A stretch of 38,312 bases of DNA, taken from the NCBI GenBank assembly GCA_020722685.1, contig DYKH01000046.1:1-38312 (forward strand), read 5' to 3'. The DNA comes from Caldithrix sp. Its GTDB lineage: Bacteria; KSB1; UBA2214; DYKH01. The translations under genes and the position numbers were made by a program. The notes beneath the pieces are model-generated. The model was not told the origin of the DNA, made no database searches, and saw only the letters and a program-made list of their open reading frames with translations. Below, piece after piece: positions 26,801 through 34,246 of this stretch. The number at the start of each line of letters is the position of its first letter. The stretch's first letter is position 1.

Positions 26801-27172
26801 CTCATGCTGCAAAAAGAAGTCGATGCTTTGGATGAGCGTGCGGACCGGGTGCATCTGCTCACGTTGCACGCTGCGAAAGGGCTGGAATTTCCGGTGGTAT
26901 TCATCATCGGCTGCGAGGAGGGAATCATTCCGCATCGTTTCGGTTCCGAGGAGGCTGATGTGGACGAAGAGCGGCGTCTTTTGTACGTAGGCATGACGCG
27001 CGCGCAGCAGCGTCTGTATTTGTCGCATGCCGGGACGCGTCTGCTATTCAATCAGCGGCGCAAACAAACGGCATCCCGGTTTTTGGCGGCCATTTCAGAG
27101 AGTTTGGTGCAACGGGATCGAATGGCTCCGCAGTCGAGAAGGAGAGCGGAGAAACAGTTGAGTTTGTTTTGA
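23801..27172 (+). CDS. EndoQ (PHP domain) fused to a UvrD-type DNA helicase
   Basis: A 1123-residue fusion. Residues 1-420 match endonuclease Q, a PHP-domain enzyme that nicks DNA 5' of deaminated bases: [13 protein letters not shown] (6-18), [46 protein letters not shown], and a zinc-finger region with Cys near 278 and CPVCGK near 294. A linker (about 430-475) leads into a superfamily 1A helicase: [11 protein letters not shown], Walker [13 protein letters not shown] (496-502), [11 protein letters not shown], Walker [13 protein letters not shown] (about 683), [41 protein letters not shown] and [13 protein letters not shown]. All helicase motifs are intact. It probably unwinds from or toward damage sites nicked by the first half. 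The ATG at 23801 leaves no spare residues before the PHP motif. Confidence 0.93.
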   Translation: MKYIADLHIHSHYSRATSKNLNLEHLHKWAQLKGLKVVATGDITHPKWLEEMQAKLEPSADGFFRLKSQFVGALQKEVPAACKSDVHFILSGEISNIYKRDGKVRKVHNVVFLPSFAAVAKLQATLDRIGNIHSDGRPILGLDSRDLLEIILDTDPRGHLIPAHIWTPWFSMLGSQSGFDSVAACFGDLTPHIFALETGLSSDPPMNWRLSMLDEYVLVSNSDAHSPENLAREANVFDTELTYDALFAALKDKSGSGFWGTLEFFPEEGKYHMDGHRKCKRMTRPAETMANKGLCPVCGKPSVLGVSYRVEELANRPDGFKPESAKAYTSIIPLPEVLSEVLQVGPTSKRVQTLYHSMLQELGAEMDILMKQSLSDIEVFAGPLVAEAIRRMRVGEVTVEPGYDGEYGVIRLFREDERSDILRQGSLFAGNETKKAEPKIEQPELLLDAEPLAAVDVTPFIPKTTVSEPVSTDYGLNEEQRRAVEHRGSPLLIQAGPGTGKTRTLTHRMASLVQSGHAKPEEILAVTFTNKAAQEMRQRLADLLGAPMSHQICVQTFHALGASILRQTESFFGRDNCFSILDPERDTYFREALQQRSGQRVTGASLERISSLKSKLFGPDDLPKEMVENVPENFPRLFRAYEDLLIESNAVDYDDLIGLTVRFLRHNPEQRRQLLRKFQIVAVDEFQDINQAQYELFRIFAIAARDVCVIGDADQAIYGFRGASREYFLRFAEDFPHATSMRLMRNYRSAQNILSASRQMLAGGLADREEDLWSNLAPDVKVHLHQASSDRAEAEFVVKEIEQLVGGTSHYSMDTRRVEDHSSMQKFSFSDFAVLLRSKQLLPPVSEALARSGIPHETLAESSIPMQGIVPLVIAALRIRSRALDQTSALRTIAGHFLKSESSLTESILEQIRVGKDFDGGDFQKLTETANSKRVQDFLVFLQSLLSLPENIPVSELIQFVWKQTSLVWDEETSASSRTIKQLLNMSKPFADRVTEFLDVLMLQKEVDALDERADRVHLLTLHAAKGLEFPVVFIIGCEEGIIPHRFGSEEADVDEERRLLYVGMTRAQQRLYLSHAGTRLLFNQRRKQTASRFLAAISESLVQRDRMAPQSRRRAEKQLSLF

Positions 27173-27187
27173 GGGGGATGGGAAGAA

Positions 27188-27307
27188 GTAGCAGTAGCAG
27201 TGGCAGTAGCAGTGGCAGTGGCAGTGGCAGTGGCAGTAGCAGTGGCAGTGGCAGGAGCAGGAGCGAGTAGGATTAAGAGCAAGAGTACGATTACGATTAA
27301 GAAGAGG
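27188..27307 (+). repeat. Hexanucleotide repeat tract ending in the ltaE ribosome binding site
   Basis: Eleven GTRGCA units (27188-27253), two GGAGCR units (to 27265), then seven degenerate GANNAN units (GAGTAG, GATTAA, GAGCAA, GAGTAC, GATTAC, GATTAA, GAAGAG). The phase is 6 bp throughout. The final GAAGAGG is the purine stretch before the ltaE start. It fills nearly all the gap between the helicase and ltaE. Confidence 0.85.
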
Positions 27308-27317
27308 AATGGTGGTT

Positions 27318-28364
27318 ATGAGATTTATCGATTTGCGGAGTGATACGGTCACGAAACCTACGCCGGGGATGAGGAAAGCAATGGCGGAGGCGGAGGTTGG
27401 GGATGATGTTTTTGGCGAAGATCCGACAGTGAATAAATTGCAGGAGCGGGTGGCGGAAATGCTCGGCAAGGAGGCGGCGCTCTTTGTTGCCAGCGGCTCC
27501 ATGGGCAATCAAATCGCCATCAATTGCCATACCCGGCCTGGAGACGAAGTTATTTGTGAGGCAAACTGTCATTCGTTCAACTATGAAGGAGGCGGTCCGG
27601 CGTTGCTGTCGGGCGTGCAAATGCGGCCCATCGTTGGAACGCGCGGAGCCATTACCGCAGCACAAATCGAGGAGGCGATTCGCCCGCCGGATCATCATTT
27701 TCCGCAAAGCAGGCTGATTGTGCTGGAGAATACCCATAATCGCGCCGGCGGGGCTATTTTCCCCATCGAGGAGATAGAGAAAATTCGTGCATTGGCTCAG
27801 CGCAAGAATCTAAGAATGCATTTGGACGGCGCCCGTCTTTGGAATGCTCACGTTGCTACCGGAATTCCGCTTGACAAATACGCCGGCTATTTCGATTCAG
27901 TCTCCGTGTGCCTCTCCAAAGGATTGGGCGCGCCCGTCGGGTCGGTCCTGACCGGGTCAAAAGCTTTCATCGATGAAGCGCACCGCTATCGCAAAATTTA
28001 CGGCGGCGGCATGCGGCAGGCCGGGATTCTCGCGGCTGCCGGCCTCTATGCGCTGGACCATCATCTGCACCGCTTGGCCGATGACCATCGCCATGCACGT
28101 CAGCTTGCGGAATGTCTGGCTTCTTTCCCAAACGTCTCGGTCGATTTCGATGCTTGCAAAACCAACATCGTCATTGCAGCTTTTGACAGCAGTTTCAACA
28201 CGACCGAGTTCGTCGCAAGACTCAAAGAAAGGGGCGTGTTAGCGATTGCTTTCGCCAAAGATCGGGTTCGCTTTGTCACGCATCTCGACGTGAGTGAGGA
28301 GGACGTAAAAAATGCGATTGCAGTGCTGCAAGAAATTCTCAGTGATGAAGTTGCTAAACGTTGA
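27318..28364 (+). CDS. ltaE: Low-specificity L-threonine aldolase
   Basis: PLP enzyme splitting L-threonine or L-allo-threonine into glycine and acetaldehyde; 348 residues, normal for the family. Landmarks are the N-terminal [31 protein letters not shown], the [14 protein letters not shown] loop, [10 protein letters not shown] (PLP-binding Asp), and the PLP lysine in [16 protein letters not shown]. The ATG at 27318 is preferred: AGAGG at 27303-27307 is ten bases away, while the ATG at 27309 would touch it. The upstream gap is a hexamer repeat. It lies before the lysine locus but is separated from it by a promoter and riboswitch. Confidence 0.95.
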   Translation: MRFIDLRSDTVTKPTPGMRKAMAEAEVGDDVFGEDPTVNKLQERVAEMLGKEAALFVASGSMGNQIAINCHTRPGDEVICEANCHSFNYEGGGPALLSGVQMRPIVGTRGAITAAQIEEAIRPPDHHFPQSRLIVLENTHNRAGGAIFPIEEIEKIRALAQRKNLRMHLDGARLWNAHVATGIPLDKYAGYFDSVSVCLSKGLGAPVGSVLTGSKAFIDEAHRYRKIYGGGMRQAGILAAAGLYALDHHLHRLADDHRHARQLAECLASFPNVSVDFDACKTNIVIAAFDSSFNTTEFVARLKERGVLAIAFAKDRVRFVTHLDVSEEDVKNAIAVLQEILSDEVAKR

Positions 28365-28440
28365 ATTGCTCTTTCGCGTTTTCAAGCGCAAGAATTGGTG
28401 CACCGGCAGCAACAAACCTTGAAAAGGGTCAACAATTCCC

Positions 28441-28469
28441 TTGCATCTTTGGGCATAATTCGCTATTAT
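28441..28469 (+). promoter_or_regulatory. Promoter of the lysine riboswitch-lysC transcript
   Basis: TTGCAT (28441-28446), 17-bp spacer, TATTAT (28464-28469), 22 bp before the first paired base of the L-box. It is the third TTGCAT-17 promoter in the window. Confidence 0.75.
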
Positions 28470-28490
28470 TGCCCTCCAAATTTTGCCGAT

Positions 28491-28663
28491 TAAATAGAGG
28501 CGCCCGTTACATGAGTAATTGCATCGAGAGTGAGCGGACTCGTCGAAATGCAATGAAAGGGCCGCGGGCCGAAATGATTATGAGCCGCTATCGTAATCGT
28601 TGGGCCGGCAGTTAAGAGCTGCCGGACTGTCACGGAGATAGATGATCCGTGGAGCGCTATTTA
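28491..28663 (+). promoter_or_regulatory. Lysine riboswitch (L-box)
   Basis: A 173-nt leader with the five helices and conserved joints of the lysine aptamer. P1 pairs TAAATAG (28491-28497) with CTATTTA (28657-28663). P2 pairs ATTGCAT with ATGCAAT (28518-28524, 28548-28554), with an inner CGAG/CTCG. P3 pairs GATTA with TAATC (28576-28580, 28594-28598). P4 pairs CCGGCAG with CTGCCGG (28605-28611, 28619-28625). P5 pairs CACGG with CCGTG (28631-28635, 28647-28651). Conserved strings AGAGGCGC, TGAAAGGG, GCCGAAAT, ACTGTCA and GGAGCGCTAT are in place, as in the B. subtilis lysC leader. A terminator follows, so lysine should switch transcription of lysC and the genes behind it off. Confidence 0.93.
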
Positions 28664-28702
28664 GCCGACGTACTGAATTACCATTTCACCTCGTAAAACA
28701 GT

Positions 28703-28750
28703 AGGTTGATTGAATTGGGCTTTTCCGGTTCGGTCAACCTTTTTTATTTT
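28703..28750 (+). terminator. Riboswitch-controlled intrinsic terminator
   Basis: A stem of at least 14 bp (starting AGGTTGA at 28703, closing TCAACCT at 28740; several G-T wobbles, extendable by GGG/TCC) is followed by TTTTTATTTT. It is 40 nt after the L-box and is its probable expression platform. The competing antiterminator could not be drawn with confidence. Confidence 0.85.
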
Positions 28751-28758
28751 AGGATCAC

Positions 28759-28787
28759 ACCTGTGAGGTTTCGGAAACCTCACAAGT
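28759..28787. repeat. Dispersed palindrome (ACCTGTGAGGTTT type), copy 1
   Basis: ACCTGTGAGGTTT (28759-28771), three-base loop CGG, AAACCTCACAAGT (28775-28787): 13-bp arms with one mismatch. It lies between the riboswitch terminator and lysC. A second copy is at 30962-30990. Confidence 0.85.
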
Positions 28788-28822
28788 CTAAAATTCCCGA
28801 GAAGGAGCAAAACAAGCAAGCC

Positions 28823-30208
28823 ATGATTGTGATGAAATTCGGCGGGACATCCGTCGCCGATGCAAAGGCGATCGGTCGCGTCAGCGGCATCATCAAGAGC
28901 AGGCTGGAACGGCGCCCGGTGGTAGTGGTTTCGGCTGTTGGCCACATTACCGACCATCTGGTGACCCTCAGTGAGGTGGCAGCCATGAAAAATCGCGGAA
29001 AAGTGGAAGCAAGTATTGCCGCGATTCTGGCCAAGCACAAGGAGATCATGGAAGAGCTGGGGGTGTCGCAAACCGAATCGTTGCAGAAGGCGGTTCAGGA
29101 GGCAGAGGATCACTTAAAGAGCGTTTGTGCCACCATTATGCAGGCCGGCGAGGTTGCGAAATACATCATGGACGAGCTGCTCAGCATTGGCGAGTTCTTG
29201 TCGGCCAATATTGTCAGCGCGCACCTGCAATCCATCGGCATCGATTCCTGCATGGCGGACGCACGGGAGATTATGGTGACCAATTGTCAGTTTGGCAAAG
29301 CCCAGCCCATGTTTGCCAAATCCGCGGACAAGGCCAAGCAGGTGCTGTTGCCGTTAGCGGAAAAGAACATCGTGCCGGTCACCCAAGGATTTGTCGGTCG
29401 GGATTCCTACGGCCGCACAACCACTTTGGGACGCGGCGGCTCGGACTATTCCGCTACTTTGATCGGCGCCATGCTCAATGCCGAAAAAGTCGAGATTTGG
29501 TCGGACGTCGACGGCGTCCTTACCGCCGATCCATCTCTGGTACCCGACGCGAAACGGATTCGATACATGAGCTTCCGGGAAGCGGCTGAGCTGGCGTATT
29601 TCGGCGCCAAGGTGCTGCATCCATCCACCATTCTCCCGGCTGTGGAAAGAGGAATTCCGGTTTATGTGCTCAATTCCATGCGACCGGAAGATTGCGGCAC
29701 CAAGATCGCCGAGAGTGTGAGTGTCAATGGCGGAAACGGTTGCATTGTCAAGTCTATTGCTTACAAAGAAAATATCTCCGTCATCGCCATCACCTCCACC
29801 CGGATGTTGATGGCGCACGGTTTTATGGCCACCATTTTTGACATATTCAATCGCTATCAGACCTCGGTGGACCTGGTCTCTACTTCCGAGGTGAGCGTCT
29901 CCATCACCGTCGATAATGCGGAAAAGCTGAATGAGATCAAGCGTGAGCTGGGGCGTTTCGCACAGGTGGAGGTGCAGCACAATAAGGCCATCGTCTGCCT
30001 GGTGGGGGAGCAGATGCGAAAGACCCCCGGCATGCCGGCCAGAATTTTCAGCGCGGTCCAAGATGTGGAGATCCATCTTATCTCTCAAGGTGCTTCGGAA
30101 ATCAACATCAGCTTCGTCATCGATGAGTCCCTCTTGCCGCAGGTGGTTACCCGTCTGCATCAGGAATTCTTTAGTGGCGAGCTTGACCCCAAGGTTTTTG
30201 CCGTGTAG
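28823..30208 (+). CDS. lysC: Aspartate kinase (lysine-type)
   Basis: Phosphorylates aspartate, the first step to lysine. The 461 residues comprise a kinase domain opening [18 protein letters not shown], with [14 protein letters not shown], a Thr-rich [17 protein letters not shown] and the ATP-site [15 protein letters not shown], then paired ACT domains from about residue 300 ([30 protein letters not shown]) that usually bind lysine for feedback inhibition. Size fits monofunctional E. coli LysC-like kinases; no homoserine dehydrogenase is fused. ATG 28823 is chosen because earlier in-frame codons lie inside the terminator and palindrome; the GGAG upstream is rather far (about 15 nt). It heads the lysine operon under the L-box; dapB follows after 32 bases. 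Confidence 0.95.
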   Translation: MIVMKFGGTSVADAKAIGRVSGIIKSRLERRPVVVVSAVGHITDHLVTLSEVAAMKNRGKVEASIAAILAKHKEIMEELGVSQTESLQKAVQEAEDHLKSVCATIMQAGEVAKYIMDELLSIGEFLSANIVSAHLQSIGIDSCMADAREIMVTNCQFGKAQPMFAKSADKAKQVLLPLAEKNIVPVTQGFVGRDSYGRTTTLGRGGSDYSATLIGAMLNAEKVEIWSDVDGVLTADPSLVPDAKRIRYMSFREAAELAYFGAKVLHPSTILPAVERGIPVYVLNSMRPEDCGTKIAESVSVNGGNGCIVKSIAYKENISVIAITSTRMLMAHGFMATIFDIFNRYQTSVDLVSTSEVSVSITVDNAEKLNEIKRELGRFAQVEVQHNKAIVCLVGEQMRKTPGMPARIFSAVQDVEIHLISQGASEINISFVIDESLLPQVVTRLHQEFFSGELDPKVFAV

Positions 30209-30240
30209 CGGTATCACAGAAGGAGACGGAGGTAACAAAT

Positions 30241-30969
30241 ATGAGAATCGGTTTAATCGGGTACGGACGCATGGGGCGGGAGATCGAAGCGCAGGCCAGG
30301 CAAGCGGGACATGAAATCTGCGTTTGCTTTGAAATCGACAACCCGCTCCACAAAACAGCCAATCTCAACGGCGCGGAGGTTCTGATCGATTTTTCCATTT
30401 CCCAATCGGTGGTGAACACCCTTACTGCCGCGGCAGAACTGGGCGTTCCGGTCGTCGAGGGAACGACCGGATGGAACGATCAGATCGAGACCGTGCGAGC
30501 TATCAAGAACTTGACGCTTATCTATAGCCCCAATTTTTCCATCGGAGTTTATCAATTCATCAAGCTCGCGGAATACGCGGCAAAATTGTTCGGCCCGCTG
30601 CGGGAATATGATTGCTACGTCCACGAATGGCACCATGCCGGCAAGGCCGATAGCCCCAGCGGCACCGCCTATAGAATTGCCGAGGCGCTGCTGCCGCACT
30701 TGCCTGGCAAAACCAACCTCTTTGACAAAACCAGCGAGGGCAAAATTCCTGCGCAAGCCTTGCATGTTACCTCTACGCGCGTCGGTCGCATTCCCGGCAC
30801 TCACGAAGTAGGTTTCGATTCCGCAGCGGATTCCATTCGATTGAGACACGAGGCGCATGGGCGCGAGGGTTTCGCCAAGGGCGCCGTTCGCGCAGCCGAG
30901 TGGATTGTTGGAAGGAAGGGGATATTCACAATGGATGATTTTATGCAGTCTATGGCGAAAGACCTGTGA
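30241..30969 (+). CDS. dapB: 4-hydroxy-tetrahydrodipicolinate reductase
   Basis: NAD(P)H-dependent reductase that turns the DapA product into tetrahydrodipicolinate. The 242 residues are typical in length. The nucleotide-binding start is MRIGLIGYGRMGREIE; GTTGWN (about residue 76) and SPNFSIGVYQF are conserved; the catalytic block is HEWHHAGKADSPSGTA, with the paired histidines and Lys. The sequence GRIPGTHEVGFDSAADSI is the usual beta element. GGAGG before the ATG supports the start. Its last residue and TGA stop lie inside a dispersed palindrome. It precedes dapA by 45 bp in the riboswitch-controlled operon. Confidence 0.96.
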   Translation: MRIGLIGYGRMGREIEAQARQAGHEICVCFEIDNPLHKTANLNGAEVLIDFSISQSVVNTLTAAAELGVPVVEGTTGWNDQIETVRAIKNLTLIYSPNFSIGVYQFIKLAEYAAKLFGPLREYDCYVHEWHHAGKADSPSGTAYRIAEALLPHLPGKTNLFDKTSEGKIPAQALHVTSTRVGRIPGTHEVGFDSAADSIRLRHEAHGREGFAKGAVRAAEWIVGRKGIFTMDDFMQSMAKDL

Positions 30970-30990
30970 AGTTTAGGAAACCTCACAGGT
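30962..30990. repeat. Dispersed palindrome (ACCTGTGAGGTTT type), copy 2, overlapping the dapB stop
   Basis: ACCTGTGAAGTTT (30962-30974), loop AGG, AAACCTCACAGGT (30978-30990): 13-bp arms with one mismatch. The TGA at 30967-30969, which ends dapB, is part of the left arm. It could act as an mRNA processing or stabilising stem between dapB and dapA. Confidence 0.85.
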
Positions 30991-31014
30991 TTACTTTACT
31001 GAAAGGAAAGCTCA

Positions 31015-31902
31015 ATGGACACCTCTCTTTTTCGCGGCACCATTGTCGCACTGATTACGCCCTTTGAAAAGTCCGGCAAGGTTGATAAAACCAGACTGCG
31101 ACGTTTGGTCGACTGGCAGATCGAAAAGGGGACGGACGTGCTGTTAGCCTGCGGCACCACCGGCGAAAGCGCCACTCTCACGCATGAGGAGCATCATCAG
31201 GTGATGGACATTGTGATCGAGCAGGCCAACAAGCGGGTGCCGGTCCTTTGCGGCGCCGGCAGCAACGCCACTCACGAGGCCATCTCCTTAGCTCAATACG
31301 CAGAAAAAGCCGGCGCCGACGGCATTCTTTCCGTCGGCCCCTATTATAACAAGCCGACTCAGGAGGGCTTTTATCAGCATTTCAAGGCCATCGCCGAGTC
31401 GGCCAAATTGCCGCTTATTCTCTACAATGTCCCTGGACGCACCGGAACCAACATCACCGCTCAGACAACGCTGCGGCTGGCGCAGGTGGAGAACATCGTC
31501 GGCATCAAAGAGGCGAGCGGCAATTTGTCCCAGATTATGGAAATTCTGCACAACAGGCCGAAGGATTTCCTCGTGCTCAGCGGCGATGATGCGCTTACTC
31601 TCCCCTTGCTGGTGCTTGGCGGAGACGGTATCGTCTCTGTGGTCGCCAACGAAGCGCCGGACTTGCTTCACGAAATGGTGCACGCCGCCTTTGCGGGAAA
31701 TTGGGAAAAGGCGCGGGAGTTGCATTACCGGCTGCTGCCGCTGATGGAGTTCAATTTTGTGGAAAGCAACCCGATCCCGGTCAAGACGGCGGTGGCAATG
31801 ATGGGAATGGTGGAAGAGAACTTTCGCTTACCCTTGGTACGCATGTCTGCGGCCAATAAGGAAAAAATGCGAGTCATCTTACAGCAATTGAACTTGCTAT
31901 GA
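31015..31902 (+). CDS. dapA: 4-hydroxy-tetrahydrodipicolinate synthase
   Basis: Condenses aspartate semialdehyde with pyruvate, the committed step to diaminopimelate. The 295 residues form the standard (beta/alpha)8 aldolase: TIVALITPFEKSGKVD, CGTTGESATLTHEEH (Thr48/Thr49 of the proton relay), GADGILSVGPYYNKPTQEG, LYNVPGRTG (Tyr137) and the Schiff-base Lys165 in VGIKEASGN. AAAGGA lies before the ATG. The enzyme looks fully canonical. It is followed 18 bp later by the dapF homologue. Confidence 0.97.
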   Translation: MDTSLFRGTIVALITPFEKSGKVDKTRLRRLVDWQIEKGTDVLLACGTTGESATLTHEEHHQVMDIVIEQANKRVPVLCGAGSNATHEAISLAQYAEKAGADGILSVGPYYNKPTQEGFYQHFKAIAESAKLPLILYNVPGRTGTNITAQTTLRLAQVENIVGIKEASGNLSQIMEILHNRPKDFLVLSGDDALTLPLLVLGGDGIVSVVANEAPDLLHEMVHAAFAGNWEKARELHYRLLPLMEFNFVESNPIPVKTAVAMMGMVEENFRLPLVRMSAANKEKMRVILQQLNLL

Positions 31903-31920
31903 ACCGAGGTTACGGAGGAC

Positions 31921-32769
31921 ATGGCGGTGAATTTTTACAAATACCAAGCTCTTGGCAATGACTATATCGTCTTGAATCCAGCTGAGGTGGGCGCGGAATT
32001 GACGCCGGCGCAGATCAAGCGCATTTGCCATCGCCAGTTTGGAGTCGGCTCCGATGGCATTCTTTGGGGGCCGATTTCGAGCAAGGAAAGCGACTTTGGC
32101 TTGCGCATCTTTAACCCGGATGGCAGCGAGGCGGAGAAAAGCGGCAATGGTTTGCGCATTTTTTCCCGCTTCCTTTGGGACATGGACCTGGTTGGCCAAT
32201 CCCCATTCACGATTTTGACCCCCGGCGGTGAGGTCGTTTCGCGGGTACATCCCGGCGGCAACATGGTGTCCGTGGAGATGGGGCAGGTGACTTTTGATAG
32301 CAGAAAAATCCCGGTAACCGGCCCGCCTCGTCAGGTCTTGAACGAAACCATCACTGTGGCCGACAAGGACTATCGATTTTGCGCTGCTTCCATCGGTAAT
32401 CCGCATTGCGTTTTGATCTGCGATGAGATATCCGAATCGGAAGCAAGGAGCGCCGGACCCTCGATCGAGAACGATGCTCGTTTTCCCAATCGCACCAACG
32501 TGCAGTTCATGAAGGTGCTGGATCGAGGCAATATTCAGATCGAGATTTGGGAGCGCGGCGCCGGCTATACCCTGGCTTCGGGTAGCAGTAGCTGTGCAGC
32601 GGCTGCCGTGGCCAACCGGTTGGGATTGTGCGATTCAAAAATTCTCGTGCACATGCCCGGCGGCGTCCTCGATATAACCGTCAACGAAGGCTATCAGCTT
32701 TCCATGACCGGGCCGGTCGTAAAAGTGGCTGAGGGCAAACTTTTCGATGAAATCTTTGCTGAGGCCTGA
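31921..32769 (+). CDS. dapF: Diaminopimelate epimerase homologue with both catalytic Cys replaced by Ser
   Basis: The fold and most motifs are those of DapF: KYQALGNDYIVLN, FGVGSDGILWG, FNPDGSEAEKSGNGLRIFSR, SIGNPHCVL, NDARFPNRTNVQFM, WERGAGYTLASGSSSCAAAA and HMPGGVLDI. In E. coli DapF the two catalytic residues are Cys73 (CGNG) and Cys217 (ACGSG). Here both are serine: Ser74 (codon at 32140) and Ser220 (codon at 32578). The Glu of ERGAGE is Tyr. The length (282) is normal and the frame intact, so it is not a decaying gene. It may have another reaction, be a binding protein, or use unusual chemistry. A GTG two codons later (31927) has better spacing to GGAGG and may be the true start. Confidence 0.85.
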   Translation: MAVNFYKYQALGNDYIVLNPAEVGAELTPAQIKRICHRQFGVGSDGILWGPISSKESDFGLRIFNPDGSEAEKSGNGLRIFSRFLWDMDLVGQSPFTILTPGGEVVSRVHPGGNMVSVEMGQVTFDSRKIPVTGPPRQVLNETITVADKDYRFCAASIGNPHCVLICDEISESEARSAGPSIENDARFPNRTNVQFMKVLDRGNIQIEIWERGAGYTLASGSSSCAAAAVANRLGLCDSKILVHMPGGVLDITVNEGYQLSMTGPVVKVAEGKLFDEIFAEA

Positions 32770-32913
32770 GATGGTGCCATCGATCGTGTGTTGAGGCCAT
32801 TTGCAAATTTGGAGTTGAGAAGCCAATGGCGGCATGAAAAGCGCTCAGCCAAAAATGAGGCAGAAAAAAGACAAGAGTAAGCCGCTGACGCACTTGCTGG
32901 AAGCTGATTTCTC

Positions 32914-34188
32914 ATGCAAAAAATTCATGGACAGGAAAAACCGCGAATCATGGTGTTTGGCATTGGCGCCTTTGCCGGCGCGGCCATGCGCGTGTTAAAA
33001 GAAAGCGGGGCGGAAGTCAGTTGTTACCTGACGCGGCCCTACGGGCATTATAGCCCAAAGCAAGAAGGAGAAACCTACTACTTTGAGCAGCATCCCAATC
33101 CGTGTGTACTGGTAAGAGAAAAAAAGATCGACTTGGTTGTTCCCATGTCGATCGATTGGCACCTGGCGCATTGGACGGAAGAATTTCTGGCCTTGGGTGT
33201 TCCCATTCTCTCGGCAAAGGGAGAGGCTATGCTTTTGGAACGCGACCGTGATTTTGCCCGGCGTCTCTGCAAGCAATGCAGAATTCCTTTCCCCAAGGCT
33301 CATGTAGCAAGAAATCGTTTGGAGGCGCAGAGTTTTATCGATGCACACTCTCTGCCCTATGTGATCAAAAACCCGCTTTGCTCGCCGACCAGCCCCATTC
33401 ACACCATTGTCTGCGAAACCGTGGCGGACACGCAAAGCTGGCTACAAAACCTCGACTATGCCGAGGGCGTCTTTTTGCAGGAATATCTGGGCCGGCGCGA
33501 AGTTGGCCATATTGCCTTGGTCAGCGGCGGCGAGATTTGTTCTTTGGTCACCAATCAGGAATACAAACGCGCTTTTGACGGCAACATGGGGCCGGTTGCG
33601 GGTGCACCGCTGGGCGGATTGGTCGAAGCTGATCCCAATGACAAATACGGATTGGCACGGGAGCTATTGCATCCGCTCATCCCGTGGTTCCGCGAATCTG
33701 GCTTTTCTGGTCCGGTACAAGTAACGGCGGTGAAGAGGGATCATCAATGGCACGTCATCGAATACAATGTGCGCACCGGCGTTACCACCGGACCGGCGCT
33801 GTGGCGAATGCTGGAAAATCCATTGGAAATCATTCTAGCGGTCGGGCGCGAAGAAAGGCTGCAAGTAAAATTCATCCCCCAAAATCGATTCGCCTGCAAC
33901 TTGACCCTCGCCGGTTGGGGATACCCTTATACCAAAATCGAGGGGCCACGCCTGCCGGTTCAGGTTCTTGCGCCGTTCGATTGCGATGTTTGGTGGAATG
34001 AAGTCGCCGGCGATGACAGCGGCCAGTTGTTCATGACCGGGCATCGAATTGCCGACGTTATTGCTCATGCCCCAACCTTGCAACAGGCCATCGCCAAAGC
34101 CTACAAGAACATAAAAAAGATCTATTGCCTGAGCAGCTGCTATCGTCTGGACATCGGCAAAAGTCTCTGGCCGCCGGGTGAGGAATGA
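32914..34188 (+). CDS. ATP-grasp ligase, PurD (GARS)-like, unknown substrate
   Basis: A 424-residue ATP-grasp enzyme with the layout of phosphoribosylamine-glycine ligase. The N-terminal Rossmann part is IMVFGIGAFAGAAMRVLKES and KIDLVVPMSIDWHLAHWTEE; the ATP-grasp part is FLQEYLGRREVGHIALVSGG, NQEYKRAFDGNMGPVAG and the metal site HVIEYNVRTG (Glu283, Asn285). The C-terminal LTLAGWGYPYTKIEGPRL parallels PurD. The GGREHA-type substrate signature of PurD is absent, so it is not the purine enzyme. Such enzymes join a carboxylate to an amine through an acyl-phosphate. It lies between dapF and an ATE-like gene in the lysine operon, suggesting a diaminopimelate- or lysine-related substrate; that is inference. 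Confidence 0.82.
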   Translation: MQKIHGQEKPRIMVFGIGAFAGAAMRVLKESGAEVSCYLTRPYGHYSPKQEGETYYFEQHPNPCVLVREKKIDLVVPMSIDWHLAHWTEEFLALGVPILSAKGEAMLLERDRDFARRLCKQCRIPFPKAHVARNRLEAQSFIDAHSLPYVIKNPLCSPTSPIHTIVCETVADTQSWLQNLDYAEGVFLQEYLGRREVGHIALVSGGEICSLVTNQEYKRAFDGNMGPVAGAPLGGLVEADPNDKYGLARELLHPLIPWFRESGFSGPVQVTAVKRDHQWHVIEYNVRTGVTTGPALWRMLENPLEIILAVGREERLQVKFIPQNRFACNLTLAGWGYPYTKIEGPRLPVQVLAPFDCDVWWNEVAGDDSGQLFMTGHRIADVIAHAPTLQQAIAKAYKNIKKIYCLSSCYRLDIGKSLWPPGEE

Positions 34189-34246
34189 GAATCACCGGAT
34201 GGTTGTTGGGAAGCAAGCGCCCGCCTGAATTGCGCCGGAGTTGAAT

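Noticed and set aside
27052..27282. Minus-strand frame coding a long Ala-Thr repeat
   Set aside because: It is only the translation of the hexamer repeat and lies opposite the helicase end.
28706..28822. Upstream extension of lysC from a TTG codon
   Set aside because: The stretch lies in the riboswitch terminator and a dispersed palindrome, and aspartate kinases begin at [10 protein letters not shown].
32914..34188. Purine biosynthesis gene purD
   Set aside because: The substrate-binding GGREHA-type motif is missing and the neighbours are lysine genes, although the ATP-grasp core is PurD-like.
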